Source: Thermomonas paludicola (GTDB lineage Bacteria; Pseudomonadota; Gammaproteobacteria; Xanthomonadales; Xanthomonadaceae). Taken from it: a DNA stretch of 64,000 bases. Below are positions 43,541-51,295 of this stretch, piece after piece. Under the pieces are notes generated by a model. That model was not told where the DNA came from, searched no databases, and saw only the letters and a program-made list of their open reading frames with translations. The number at the start of each line of letters is the position of its first letter. Within the stretch, counting starts at the first letter, position 1. A program made the position numbers and the translations under genes. Location: the NCBI RefSeq assembly GCF_024498955.1, contig NZ_CP093311.1, forward strand, positions 1,860,001-1,924,000, in the 5' to 3' direction.

Positions 43541-43890
43541 TGATTGCTTCCCTTTTTGCGGCATTGTTGGATCTTCGATTGCGGCTTTTTGGTTAGGTGT
43601 CTAGCGTCATTGCGTCGCTTCAGGAACAAGAGTGCCCCGCCGATCAGCACCGCAGAGCTGAGGATGCTGAACCCCGGCGCTGAGCCCTTGGGCAAAAAGA
43701 GCGTCGCCAACTGCAACGTCAGCCACAGGATCCCGGCCACGAGCAGGAACAGGGCCGTAGCACTTACGGCTATCTTCGATACGTAGTATGCGGCGTAGGC
43801 CAGCGACGCCCAAACCGACTCTGCAGGGGTGCTCTCAGTGGCTGCAGTGGCGGCCTTAGGCCCTTTCTTACTTGTTTGTGTGGGGGTCAT
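43537..43890 (-). CDS. Two-helix membrane protein of unknown function
   Basis: A 117-residue protein with two strong hydrophobic helices (IAVSATALFLLVAGILWLTLQLATLFL and FSILSSAVLIGGALLFL) and a basic C terminus (KRRNDARHLTKKPQSKIQQCRKKGSNQ). The start at 43890 is tentative; 43917 is also open. Neither has a good ribosome site. The operator-like repeat at 43963-44019 lies just upstream and could control the whole minus-strand cassette 43890-42330. No family recognised. Confidence 0.6.
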   Translation of the reverse strand: MTPTQTSKKGPKAATAATESTPAESVWASLAYAAYYVSKIAVSATALFLLVAGILWLTLQLATLFLPKGSAPGFSILSSAVLIGGALLFLKRRNDARHLTKKPQSKIQQCRKKGSNQ

Positions 43891-43962
43891 CGTATCTGTT
43901 GCTCGAAAGCGCCTCATAAACTTGTAGCAGGCCAGAAAGGCATTTCCAAATTTGAGCCAGAC

Positions 43963-44019
43963 ACCGCTGATTCCCTCGGTGTTGTATGACAATTTGTAAT
44001 ACAAAGTTGCGGTTTTTCG
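43963..44019. promoter_or_regulatory. Operator-like repeat S2
   Basis: From ACCGCTGATTCCCTC to GGTTTTTCG this block recurs at 51203-51272. It contains TTGTAATACAA, a palindrome around a central A, and a related TTGTATGACAA. It lies between umuC and the membrane cassette, in the promoter region of the latter. Confidence 0.55.
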
Positions 44020-44110
44020 GCCTGTAGCCAGGCCGGGATAGGTGGCATCGCACACGCATGCGCGGATAAGGCGCAGCAGCTCTTTGGTCCGCTCCCAGAG
44101 TTGCGGACAA

Positions 44111-45442
44111 CTACCCCACCCGCAACAAGTCCGCCCACTTTGTGGTGTAGCTGGGCGACAAGGCCTGCAACGTTGGACGCCACTGGGCATCCTTTGACCC
44201 CATACGCCGCTCGCTAGCCATCGCGCCTCCTACGTGCCAGCCTGCGTTGCCAACGCCTACGGTGCCGCGGCCGAACTTGGCGTTGATCTTGTCCAGCACT
44301 TCCATGCGTCTTTCGGCCTTTTCGTTGGGCCTGAAGAACAGATCCGCTTGCCGGTCCTCGGCCCTGACGAGGTCCGTCAGGCCTACGCCGCCGCGCTTGT
44401 ATGCTTGAACGCCACGGCTTTTGCCTGCCTCGCGCATGATGGACATGGCAAGGAATCGCACGGCACGCAACACCTCGGCAGTGTCTTGGGTTGAAAAGGG
44501 GAAGGGCGCTGCACGGCTTGCATGGAAGTTATCACCTTTGAACGGGTTGCCGTCCAGCCACACCCATAGCGCGCCGGCGGCCAGGCCGCGTTTGCGCAGC
44601 TTCTCGCAGGCAACCGTGGCAAAAGTCGCCAAGGCCTCCATCGGGTCCCCCACGTCTCTTCCGAATGTACGGCTCACCACCAACTGCTTGCGATCCGGCT
44701 CCTCCAGTTCCAGATCACCACAGGGCACGCCACGAAGTTCCAAGTGCGTGCGCGCCAGTACCACGCCATAGCTGGCACGGACATGGTCAGCAGCGAGCGC
44801 GGCGAGGTCTGCGGCGGTCTTCACCCCTTCGGCGTTCAGGCGGGCGGCGTAGCGTCGCCCAACACCCCATACGTCCTCGACTGCCAAGGCGTCCAGTTTG
44901 TGTGGAGTGGCATGGAACACTGACAGCGCACCGGCATTGACCGCGCGCTTGGATTGATCCTTCGCCAGCTTGTTGCCGGCTTTCGCCAAGGTTCTGGTCG
45001 CACCGAGACCAGCACAGCAAGGGATACCAATCCACTTCAGGATCCGTTCGCGCGCTTCCAGCGCGGCACCCACTGGATTTTTCATGCCCGCCACATCCAC
45101 GAAGTTCTCGTCGATCGAGTACACCTCGACCCGCGGAAACAGGTCATGCAGGATCGACACGATCCTGGCCGACAGATCCCCATACAGCGCGAAGTTGGCA
45201 GAGCGCACCTGGACCTGGGTGCGGATGTCCTTCGGCACCTGGAAGATGGGCACGCCGATCTTCAAGCCCAGCGCCTTGGCCTCCGGGGACAGGGCGATGC
45301 AACAACCATCCCCGTTGCCCAGCACGACCGTGGGCTTGCCACGCAATCGTGGATCGAACACCCGCTCGCAGGACACGTAGAACGTGTTTCCGTCGATCAA
45401 GCCAAAGCGCGGAGGTTCAATCTCTGAAGGGCGCGACACCAT
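44111..45442 (-). CDS. umuC: DNA polymerase V catalytic subunit UmuC
   Basis: Y-family translesion polymerase, 443 residues. Catalytic acids: Asp in [19 protein letters not shown] and the SIDE block in [15 protein letters not shown]. The HhH region [20 protein letters not shown] and the little-finger domain follow; the UmuC-specific C terminus ([36 protein letters not shown]) ends the protein. ATG 45442 chosen: the long upstream frame is antisense or overlapping umuD. Eight bases after umuD; LexA-controlled operon. Confidence 0.93.
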   Translation of the reverse strand: MVSRPSEIEPPRFGLIDGNTFYVSCERVFDPRLRGKPTVVLGNGDGCCIALSPEAKALGLKIGVPIFQVPKDIRTQVQVRSANFALYGDLSARIVSILHDLFPRVEVYSIDENFVDVAGMKNPVGAALEARERILKWIGIPCCAGLGATRTLAKAGNKLAKDQSKRAVNAGALSVFHATPHKLDALAVEDVWGVGRRYAARLNAEGVKTAADLAALAADHVRASYGVVLARTHLELRGVPCGDLELEEPDRKQLVVSRTFGRDVGDPMEALATFATVACEKLRKRGLAAGALWVWLDGNPFKGDNFHASRAAPFPFSTQDTAEVLRAVRFLAMSIMREAGKSRGVQAYKRGGVGLTDLVRAEDRQADLFFRPNEKAERRMEVLDKINAKFGRGTVGVGNAGWHVGGAMASERRMGSKDAQWRPTLQALSPSYTTKWADLLRVG

Positions 45443-45450
45443 GGCCGGGC

Positions 45451-45918
45451 TCAGAGGTGGAAGTGGATATTGCTCCGCACCACGCCCCAGATCTCGAGTT
45501 CGATGTCCTCGGGGACGATGATGGGCGGGTAGCCAGCGCTTGAAGCCAGCACGATCCTGTTGCCGCGCACATAGAGCTTCTTGCACACGAAGCCCCCTTC
45601 CCACAGCGCCACCACCGTGTGACCTGGGCGCGGGGAAACGGACCGGTCGACAACGAGCAGGTCACCGTCCTGGATTCCGTAGTCGACCATCGAGCCGCCA
45701 CAGTCTGCCTTCATGAGGAAGGTGGCCGGAGGGTTGGCGATCAGGCGCTCGTTGAGGTCCAGCCGGTCCTCTTCCTGGAAGAAGTCTTCGGCTGGGCTGG
45801 GGAACCCGCAAGCTGCGCGCGCAAGCATCAGCGGCAGGGCTGGGGCGGCGAGCGATGGCACCGGGCCCAGCAACGTGGGAGGGGTGGGAAGGGGGCGAGA
45901 AGAGACGGGGATCAACAT
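45451..45918 (-). CDS. umuD: SOS protein UmuD (S24 auto-protease)
   Basis: Regulatory subunit of DNA polymerase V; cleaves itself on RecA filaments. 155 residues. The cleavage site is Cys-Gly in [13 protein letters not shown] (37-38), the nucleophile Ser76 in [14 protein letters not shown], and the base Lys in [10 protein letters not shown] (113/114). N-terminal arm is about 15 residues longer than E. coli UmuD. The ATG at 45918 lies 103 bases downstream of a perfect Xanthomonas-type LexA box. Confidence 0.92.
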   Translation of the reverse strand: MLIPVSSRPLPTPPTLLGPVPSLAAPALPLMLARAACGFPSPAEDFFQEEDRLDLNERLIANPPATFLMKADCGGSMVDYGIQDGDLLVVDRSVSPRPGHTVVALWEGGFVCKKLYVRGNRIVLASSAGYPPIIVPEDIELEIWGVVRSNIHFHL

Positions 45919-46020
45919 GGAGGCGAGCTTCAGGGGTCGGTGACTCACCCGATGAGATCGCAGCCCCTTTGCTGGAATGCTGGGCGCGCGCGCACCGGGG
46001 AGACAGGATAGCCCCGCAGG

Positions 46021-46035
46021 TAGTAAAAATACTAA
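46021..46035 (-). promoter_or_regulatory. LexA box of umuDC
   Basis: On the minus strand TTAGTATTTTTACTA fits the Xanthomonadaceae LexA consensus TTAG-N6-TACTA exactly. Located 103 bases before the umuD start. Confidence 0.8.
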
Positions 46036-46154
46036 CGCCTGTTGCTGAACAGGGGCGTTGCCAAGCTGTGGCCCAGAAAGGCGATGGCCCCCGCACCCAG
46101 CCGTACGGCGCCAGCCGGCCAGGAGCGGACTCTGGTTGACCGCTCTCCGGAGCC

Positions 46155-46201
46155 ACTCTTTCACGGTAGCGACCGGGGTTCGAATCCCCGTGGGGACGCC
46201 A
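46155..46201 (+). pseudogene. 3' half of a tRNA-Glu(TTC), likely an old attachment site
   Basis: CTTTCACGG (anticodon loop and stem), CCGGGG-TTCGAAT-CCCCG (T arm), TGGGGAC acceptor strand and GCCA end match the 3' half of tRNA-Glu. No 5' half precedes it. Such half-tRNAs are left where an element integrated in, or excised with, tRNA-Glu. The region 45919-46449 holds this, the LexA box and a weak hairpin with T-run at 46242-46263, and no gene. Confidence 0.75.
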
Positions 46202-46449
46202 CTAAAAACCGAAGTTGATTCAATGCGTTACGACGATGGGGCGCGAAAGCGGCCCTTCGTTTTTCGGACTTCGGAAACGGTTCGGAAACTTTCCCCCGGC
46301 TCCCGGGCGCGGCGGCTCAGGGAAGCGCGCCGGGGCGACCGGCGAGGCCGGGACGCCCGGAAGTGCGCGAGAGGCGGAAAAAGTCGCTGGGACTGAGACA
46401 AGGCCATCGCTACACTGCGACTTCGATCACGAGTCCGCAGGGGGAGCTG

Positions 46450-47145
46450 GTGGAGAGCAAGGAAGAGTTGCCGGGGCCAGTCATTCTTGACGTCGCGCCC
46501 ATCAGTTGCTCATTGGAGATTGCGCGCACCCGCGATCCCGCAACGTCGTTGCCAAGCTCACTCACGATGCGCCTGCGCCTGCTGGACGATGAGGTGCGCA
46601 CGCCTGACGACAGAAAGCTGACAAACGTTCTCTGGACGCTAACGCTCTACGAGAATGGGTCCGGCAACGAGTTCACCAGGCTGCACAACGCAGCTGGAAT
46701 GATCAACTATTACGAAGAGTGGCATTCCAAGCACGACGACATAGATGACTCTCCGGAAGCCTGCCATGCGTGGGCCAACGTCGATTCCGAAACGTTTGCG
46801 TTGCTCCGGGACATGGCACTTGCAGGTCGCCTGCCGAGCAGCTTCCGATTGCACGCCTCTGGCATGAACTACGGATGGGAGCCGGACGGCAGCGCCAGGG
46901 TTTGGGACGTCAAGGCGCACAAGAACGCGCCAATCAACAAGCTTGAGATTGTCGCCAGCCTTGTGAAGCTGCCAGTGACCGAGCACGACGAAAGCGAAGA
47001 GTTTGCTGTTGCGCCGTCCACTCCCGAAAGCCCTGAACTTCAAGCTCTTCTCGCAGCGACGAAGTCCATCCAGCAGGTCAATTCTCGACTAGGCTGGGTG
47101 GTTGTACTAGTCGCACTGATGGCTGCTGCTGTGATCTTTCGATAA
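46450..47145 (+). CDS. Hypothetical tail-anchored protein
   Basis: About 231 residues if started at GTG 46450, which has GGGGAG close upstream; the frame is open from 46363. The body is soluble and slightly acidic (LEIARTRDPATSLPSSLTMRLRLLDDEV, MINYYEEWHSKHDDIDDSPEACHAW), and the last 20 residues form a C-terminal membrane anchor (LGWVVVLVALMAAAVIFR). No family recognised. First of four co-directional genes to 47996, so it probably works with the proteins that follow. Confidence 0.62.
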   Translation: MESKEELPGPVILDVAPISCSLEIARTRDPATSLPSSLTMRLRLLDDEVRTPDDRKLTNVLWTLTLYENGSGNEFTRLHNAAGMINYYEEWHSKHDDIDDSPEACHAWANVDSETFALLRDMALAGRLPSSFRLHASGMNYGWEPDGSARVWDVKAHKNAPINKLEIVASLVKLPVTEHDESEEFAVAPSTPESPELQALLAATKSIQQVNSRLGWVVVLVALMAAAVIFR

Positions 47146-47159
47146 GTGCGGAGGCCGCC

Positions 47160-47462
47160 ATGACCCGGAAGTACATTGCGATCTTCTTCCTCCCTGTGCC
47201 GCAGAAGGAACACGCGGAGATTGAGAAGGCAGTCGCCTACCATTCGGATGGGGACTACAAGCGGGCATTCCTCAATGCGAACCGGGACGGCAGTGGTGTG
47301 GTCGGATATGTATTCACGTCCAACACAGTCCCTTGGGAGATGGGTTTCGGTCTTCTCAATGGCGACACCAAGTTGATCGTGGAGATTGGCGACCGATATT
47401 CAGAGGAAGGCCACAACATCGCTGGCGCATGGCTCCGCGCTCACCAGAGTCGAACCGAATGA
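47160..47462 (+). CDS. Hypothetical protein
   Basis: A 100-residue soluble protein (MTRKYIAIFFLPVPQKEHAEIEKAV; VGYVFTSNTVPWEMGFGLLNGDTKLIVEIGDRYSEEG). GGAGG lies eight bases before the ATG. The pattern of a beta-strand start and a terminal helix is suggestive of a small alpha/beta fold, but I recognise no family. Ends in ATGA overlap with the next gene. Confidence 0.62.
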   Translation: MTRKYIAIFFLPVPQKEHAEIEKAVAYHSDGDYKRAFLNANRDGSGVVGYVFTSNTVPWEMGFGLLNGDTKLIVEIGDRYSEEGHNIAGAWLRAHQSRTE

Positions 47463-47806
47463 TGGAACTCTCTCCCGTCAGCGAACAATTCCGTGAGATG
47501 CCTTCCCTGACCGCAGATGAGGTGGCGGAATGGAAGGCTGGGCAATCATTCTCGTTGGTCTTGCTTGACTACCTGCCGGGTGGCGGCAGCGCGCTTTTCG
47601 ATGTTGACTACATTCATCGAGAGCTGACCTATCGCACTGCTGGGCAGAAGGATGCAGTTGCCTTCGGGTCCGCACGACTGCTGGATGGCGACAAGGAGTA
47701 CCGCGAGGCACGCATCCTGTTTTCTCGGCCTAATCAATCAGCGACGTTGCGCGGGCTGGTACTGGAAGGCAACGTCAAGTTGCGCTGGCGCAATGTGACC
47801 TCTTAG
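47459..47806 (+). CDS. Hypothetical protein
   Basis: A 115-residue soluble protein (MMELSPVSEQFREMPSLTADEVAEWKAGQSF; FDVDYIHRELTYRTAGQKDAVAFGSARLLDG). Start selected by overlap with the preceding stop; an in-frame ATG follows at once. No known motif. Third gene of the 46450-47996 set. Confidence 0.6.
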   Translation: MMELSPVSEQFREMPSLTADEVAEWKAGQSFSLVLLDYLPGGGSALFDVDYIHRELTYRTAGQKDAVAFGSARLLDGDKEYREARILFSRPNQSATLRGLVLEGNVKLRWRNVTS

Positions 47807-47819
47807 AAGGAGCGTGGTG

Positions 47820-47996
47820 ATGAGTCTCACGGTTAGTGTTTGGAGCAAGACCTACGAGATCTCGGTGTATCAGAAGTCCAAGACCGTTTGGATCGCAGTC
47901 GGGGACTATGAGGGGCACCGCATTGAGGTAAAAGGGCGAACGCAAACCCAAGCTGTGGCGAGCTGGCGAGAGGCTGCGCGCTACCGCGGCAATTGA
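47820..47996 (+). CDS. Small hypothetical protein
   Basis: A 58-residue protein, MSLTVSVWSKTYEISVYQKSK...RIEVKGRTQTQAVASWREAARYRGN, likely a beta-hairpin followed by a helix. AAGGAG seven bases before the ATG supports it. Last gene of the set; function unknown. Confidence 0.58.
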   Translation: MSLTVSVWSKTYEISVYQKSKTVWIAVGDYEGHRIEVKGRTQTQAVASWREAARYRGN

Positions 47997-47999
47997 GCG

Positions 48000-48170
48000 T
48001 TACACCCACCACCGCTCCCGCACCAGCTTGATCCCTGCGGCCAGCTCCTGCCGCAAGCACCCATAGCGGATGGCGTCGGCCCCGTGGTCCGGCCCTGTGG
48101 TGTCCACGTCCTCGATGCGCTTGGCGTCACGGGCCAGCATCGGCACGGTGTCCCAGAAGTACCGGCATCG
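48000..48170 (-). pseudogene. Remnant of a phage terminase large subunit, C-terminal end
   Basis: On the minus strand the frame ends WDTVPMLARDAKRIEDVDTTGPDHGADAIRYGCL, then a short tail and TAA. The block with VDTTGPDHGADAIRYG is the C-terminal nuclease signature of phage terminases. Only about 55 codons remain, with no start, so it is a fragment. The rest of 47997-48525 holds the repeat at 48271-48303 and a terminator. Confidence 0.65.
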
Positions 48171-48270
48171 CCGCGCGACTTACAGGCCGGGGCGATCCGG
48201 GCTGCCCGCATGGGACAGGAGGCGGCGCACCGGGTTCCACCCGCTCACGCAGTCGGCTTTCCGCGAAAAT

Positions 48271-48303
48271 AAGGTGTCAAAAAAGGTGTCAGGGACAATT
48301 AAC
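48271..48303. repeat. REP-like motif, doubled AAGGTGTC
   Basis: AAGGTGTC occurs at 48271-48278 and 48283-48290, the second continuing AGGGACAATTA. GGTGTCAGGGACAATT-type sequences are common around REP-associated transposases; similar in kind to the motif at 7403-7470. Confidence 0.45.
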
Positions 48304-48320
48304 CCAAGCCGATGATGCAC

Positions 48321-48350
48321 AAGGCCCGCATTGCTGCGGCCTTTTCGTTT
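48321..48350 (+). terminator. Hairpin terminator
   Basis: AAGGCCCGCA pairs with TGCGG-CCTT around TTGC with one bulge, followed by TTTCGTTT. It shares GCACAAGGCCCGCA with the terminator at 7358-7387. Confidence 0.7.
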
Positions 48351-48525
48351 CAGTTAGTGCGAACGTCTGCAATGGGTCGATAGAAGACCTCGTGTGCTCG
48401 AAAGCTTCTGCCGGACGATCATCACGCGGGTGTTATAGGCTCTTCGAGTTGCCGTCGTTGTCTCACAACGCGTGGCGGCTCGCGCCCGAACCCGCCCCAA
48501 CTCTCATCGATTGGAGGCCGATTGC

Positions 48526-49500
48526 ATGTGCTACAGCGCAGAAGCCTGGACCCTCTACGACGGCTACGTGAAACGGTTCGGTGCCGACATCGACATCAAA
48601 GCGTTCTGGGAGTTGTACTTAGGCCGGGAAGAGCGGTATCGGGTCCGAAACAAGCTGTCGGACGGCACCAAGATCCCCAAAGGGATGGATCTGAACTTCC
48701 TGCGCCCCAAGACCGAGTTGGAGCGATCGATCCAGGATCTGGTCGCCACCTGGAACGGCCGTAAGTTGGGAGAAAGTGAGACCGAGCTGGAAAAGCAGCG
48801 GGCACGGTTGGCTGCGGCCGAGGCCAAGCTGGCCACCAAGCCGACGAAGACCGCGGCCAACGAACAACGGATCGCTACCAACAAGATCCTGCAGATGGAG
48901 CGCTGGATTGCCGACGCCAAGCGCACGAGCCACAGGCCGACGCAAGACGATCGCATCTTCCCACTGTGGTATGCCCCGGTCCTCTTGGTGGAGGACGGCA
49001 AGCCCATCGTTCGACCAATGCGCTACCTGTGTCGGCCCCAAGGCATGGATCCTAGGACCGATTACACGAAGACGGGGCAGGTGTCGGGCAAGTACAACGC
49101 CCGAAGGGACAATCTTCAGAAGTTCTGGCGCCCGCAGTTCGGACGTACCCACGCCCTCATGCTCGCCGAAACCTTCTACGAGAACGTTGACGACGGGCGT
49201 GGTGGGTCGAAGGAGATCCACTTCCAGCCCAGAACCGGCGAGACGATGTTAATCGCATGCCTGTACTCCCACTGGACTGATCCCGTTGGGAAAGAGCCTG
49301 ATCTATGGTCGTTCGCCGCTATCACCGACGAGCCTGAACCCGAAGTGGCCGCGCAGGGCCACGACCGCACCGTGATCAACATCAAGCCAGAGCATGCAAT
49401 CGCGTGGCTGACGCCTCACGGTCGCTCAGACGAAGAGCTGTTCGCCATCTTCGACGACAAGCGCCATCCGTACTACGAACTGGTCCAGGAGGCCGCATGA
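48526..49500 (+). CDS. SOS response-associated peptidase (SRAP/YedK-HMCES family)
   Basis: Binds abasic sites in single-stranded DNA through a thiazolidine link of its Cys2. The protein starts MCYSAEAWTLYDGY, with the required Cys2 after Met removal; HALMLAETFYENVDD holds the catalytic Glu region, and GHDRTVINIKPEHAIAWLTP the conserved His block. At 324 residues it is longer than E. coli YedK (222) owing to a helical charged insertion at about 65-130. TTGGAGG precedes the ATG. Fits with umuDC as damage-tolerance cargo. Confidence 0.88.
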   Translation: MCYSAEAWTLYDGYVKRFGADIDIKAFWELYLGREERYRVRNKLSDGTKIPKGMDLNFLRPKTELERSIQDLVATWNGRKLGESETELEKQRARLAAAEAKLATKPTKTAANEQRIATNKILQMERWIADAKRTSHRPTQDDRIFPLWYAPVLLVEDGKPIVRPMRYLCRPQGMDPRTDYTKTGQVSGKYNARRDNLQKFWRPQFGRTHALMLAETFYENVDDGRGGSKEIHFQPRTGETMLIACLYSHWTDPVGKEPDLWSFAAITDEPEPEVAAQGHDRTVINIKPEHAIAWLTPHGRSDEELFAIFDDKRHPYYELVQEAA

Positions 49501-49727
49501 TTGATCCACGGCTTCAGGCGCTGTTCGACTACGTGGCACGTACGAATAAATCGACTTCCCATGCCGACTTTTGGACCGGTTGGGACGAATTCGCGGGAGA
49601 CCTGGCCTCACATGCGTGGGCCGATGGCGTCTCACCTGAGCTGCGCGAGGCGTACACGGAACTGTTGGCCGAAGCAGATGATCGAGGCTGGGCGGTTCCG
49701 TTAGAACAGTGCCAGCCCTGTCTATAA
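49497..49727 (+). CDS. Small hypothetical protein coupled to SRAP
   Basis: A 76-residue acidic protein (MIDPRLQALFDYVARTNKSTSHADFWTGWDEFAGDLASHAWADG...). Overlaps the SRAP stop by four bases, so translation is coupled. No family recognised. Its last 40 bases overlap the 5' hairpin of the structured block at 49687-50033. Confidence 0.62.
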   Translation: MIDPRLQALFDYVARTNKSTSHADFWTGWDEFAGDLASHAWADGVSPELREAYTELLAEADDRGWAVPLEQCQPCL

Positions 49728-50033
49728 GCGGAAGTGGCGCTAGCTCGGGCCTGGAACCTACCGGATCGAATTTTGACATCAGGTAGCGCGGCCGGCAGCC
49801 CCGTCTTCCCAGACGGGGCCCGCAACGGGTGGATGTCCTGGCCGGGGGGGCTGGTCCCATGCGTTGCCGACAGGTGCCAGACTACGCCCCCCATCTAGGC
49901 TCCTCTATCGGGAAACCCCGAAGAGCCGGGTCAGACTATTCCGATTCAGTCATCGGGGTCTCCTCCCCAGCCGTGGCGGCGCGGCCAGTAGGGAGAGCGT
50001 GCTGCAGCGCTGGCGATCATTGACGCCAACGGC
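49687..50033 (+). ncRNA. Structured RNA candidate, element C (partial relative of A/B)
   Basis: GGCTGG...CCAGCC enclosing GTTC-CGTTA-GAAC (49687-49717), then AAGCGGAAGT (49726-49735), repeats the 5' domain of element B. The rest differs and lacks AGAAAGGATGC and CCGCGGACTCATC, but is rich in hairpins such as GCCCCGTCT-TCCC-AGACGGGGC. No gene in 49728-50105. Whether this is one RNA is inference. Confidence 0.4.
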
Positions 50034-50105
50034 GGAAACACCTATCCGACTCTATTTTTGCGGCCGTGAGGCCACGCGTATTCTTCTTTGGTTTAGCGCT
50101 ACCCT

Positions 50106-50207
50106 ATGCGTATGAGCTCAAACGTCTTCGCCGCACTTGGCATCTTCAGCATGTGGGCGATGGTCGCCGTAGCTCTTGTGGCAGTTGTCTTGGATGCTGA
50201 CGAATGA
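50106..50207 (+). CDS. Very small membrane protein, cassette copy 2
   Basis: A 33-residue single-helix protein, MRMSSNVFAALGIFSMWAM then VAVALVAVVLDADE. Its TGA overlaps the ATG of the next gene, the best evidence that it is translated. Start may be 50106 or 50112. First of four overlapping small genes. Confidence 0.55.
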   Translation: MRMSSNVFAALGIFSMWAMVAVALVAVVLDADE

Positions 50208-50479
50208 GCGATCCGAGCTTTCTCACCTTCATTGCGCTGGGCGCCGTGGGCGGACCGGTACTTGTGGGCGTGTTTCTGATAATTCGTGCATGGGATCGCC
50301 GGCACCTCGCAGCCGATGTGGGGACGCGGGATGTAACACCGGCTGATGGCAACGTGTTCCTGGACTTGGGCTTTCCTCCCGAAGAAGCGGCTCGGCTGAA
50401 AGTGCGCAGCGACGCGCTGATCCGAGTCGAGCTAGCCAAAAAGGTAGCGGCGCAGCGACAGGGGGCGGTAGATGATTGA
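50204..50479 (+). CDS. Small membrane protein with truncated XRE-like motif, cassette copy 2
   Basis: A 91-residue protein: N-terminal helix (FLTFIALGAVGGPVLVGVFLIIRAW), then GNVFLDLGFPPEEAARLKVRSDALI, which resembles the start of XRE/HigA-type DNA-binding proteins but stops before the helix-turn-helix. It is the intact paralogue of the frameshifted 42814-43078. Possibly a membrane-tethered partner or decoy; this is speculation. Confidence 0.65.
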   Translation: MSDPSFLTFIALGAVGGPVLVGVFLIIRAWDRRHLAADVGTRDVTPADGNVFLDLGFPPEEAARLKVRSDALIRVELAKKVAAQRQGAVDD

Positions 50480-50660
50480 TTACCTCAGAATGGCTGGACT
50501 GTTGGTGATCACACTGGTTGCCGGGCTGTACCTGAAAGGGCAAGCCAAGGCGGAGGCTGCCCGATGCCGCGCAGCCCGTGAGGCGGAGCGCGAAGCCGAG
50601 CATGCTCGCATGGTCGCAGCCGTCCGCGAGGCGCTGCGAGAGGCGGGCGGGCCGCAATGA
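50472..50660 (+). CDS. Small membrane protein (MIDY type), cassette copy 2
   Basis: A 62-residue protein, one helix (LLVITLVAGLYL) plus a charged helix AAREAEREAEHARMVAAVREAL; close paralogue of 42569-42817. Overlaps the previous gene by eight bases and the next by four. Confidence 0.7.
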   Translation: MIDYLRMAGLLVITLVAGLYLKGQAKAEAARCRAAREAEREAEHARMVAAVREALREAGGPQ

Positions 50661-50764
50661 GCGGCTTCGTCTGGTTCGGCAAGGCAGTCATCGCTGCGCT
50701 GGTGCCGCTAGCGCTGTACGTGAATGCGGGTCACGGGGCATTGCTGGCCGGCTTCGAGCACTAG
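50657..50764 (+). CDS. Very small membrane protein (MSGF type), cassette copy 2
   Basis: A 35-residue single-helix protein, MSGFVWFGKAVIAALVPLAL then YVNAGHGALLAGFEH. Overlaps the preceding stop. N terminus and place in the order match the 80-residue gene at 42330-42572, here much shorter. Confidence 0.5.
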   Translation: MSGFVWFGKAVIAALVPLALYVNAGHGALLAGFEH

Positions 50765-50871
50765 TTGACCTGGCGAAGCTGCCGGTGCCCGCCGAATTAC
50801 GATAATTCTTCTGTTTCAGATCCCGGACGTTACATGCGTAACGTGATACAGCATCGCTGCAGGTATGCGAG

Positions 50872-51008
50872 TGTGTGGTAGTACGCACTACTACACACTG
50901 GCATGCGCAGTATGTAGTAGTACGCACTACTACACACTGGCATGCGCAGTATGTAGTAGTACGCACTGCTACATACTGGTATGCGCAGTGCGCACCACTA
51001 CACACTGA
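50872..51008. repeat. 39-bp tandem repeats, 3.5 copies
   Basis: Units at 50872-50910, 50911-50949, 50950-50988 and a partial one to 51008. Each holds the hairpin GTAGTAGT-ACGC-ACTACTAC and the core GGCATGCGCAGTATG. The core recurs in the 20-bp repeats at 52195-52274 on the other side of the 51296-51970 gene. Confidence 0.85.
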
Positions 51009-51040
51009 TGTTAAGGCGTGGCGCGGATCACTGCGCTATG

Positions 51041-51054
51041 CCACAAATTTGTGG
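51041..51054. promoter_or_regulatory. 14-bp perfect palindrome
   Basis: CCACAAATTTGTGG is a perfect palindrome 32 bases after the 39-bp repeats. It may be a dimer-binding site; no gene starts beside it. Confidence 0.35.
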
Positions 51055-51202
51055 TCGTCAGCCCGGCGAAACCGGCATAAATCTGTGGCGGCCGGCCACC
51101 CGTAGAGGTCGAGAGACGCTACCAGCAGAGTGGCGGCTGAGTGTCTACGGAACGTGGATCGGTCCAGTGGGCGGCTGGGATGGGTCGGAAACCGCAGGCA
51201 CT

Positions 51203-51272
51203 ACCGCTGATTCCCTCACTTGTTGTAATACAAAATGACATACAAATTGTCATACAAAGATGAGGTTTTTCG
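51203..51272. promoter_or_regulatory. Operator-like repeat S1
   Basis: Same block as 43963-44019, from ACCGCTGATTCCCTC to GGTTTTTCG, but 13 bases longer. It carries TTGTAATACAA, TGACATACAA and TTGTCATACAA in a row. It lies beyond the 3' end of the 51296-51970 gene rather than at a start. No gene in 50765-51295. Confidence 0.55.
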
Positions 51273-51295
51273 AGGATTTACATTCCTGCCGAGTA

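Noticed and set aside
47981..48211. Minus-strand 76-codon frame
   Set aside because: Frame is different from the terminase remnant frame and shows no similarity; the real coding trace is in another frame.
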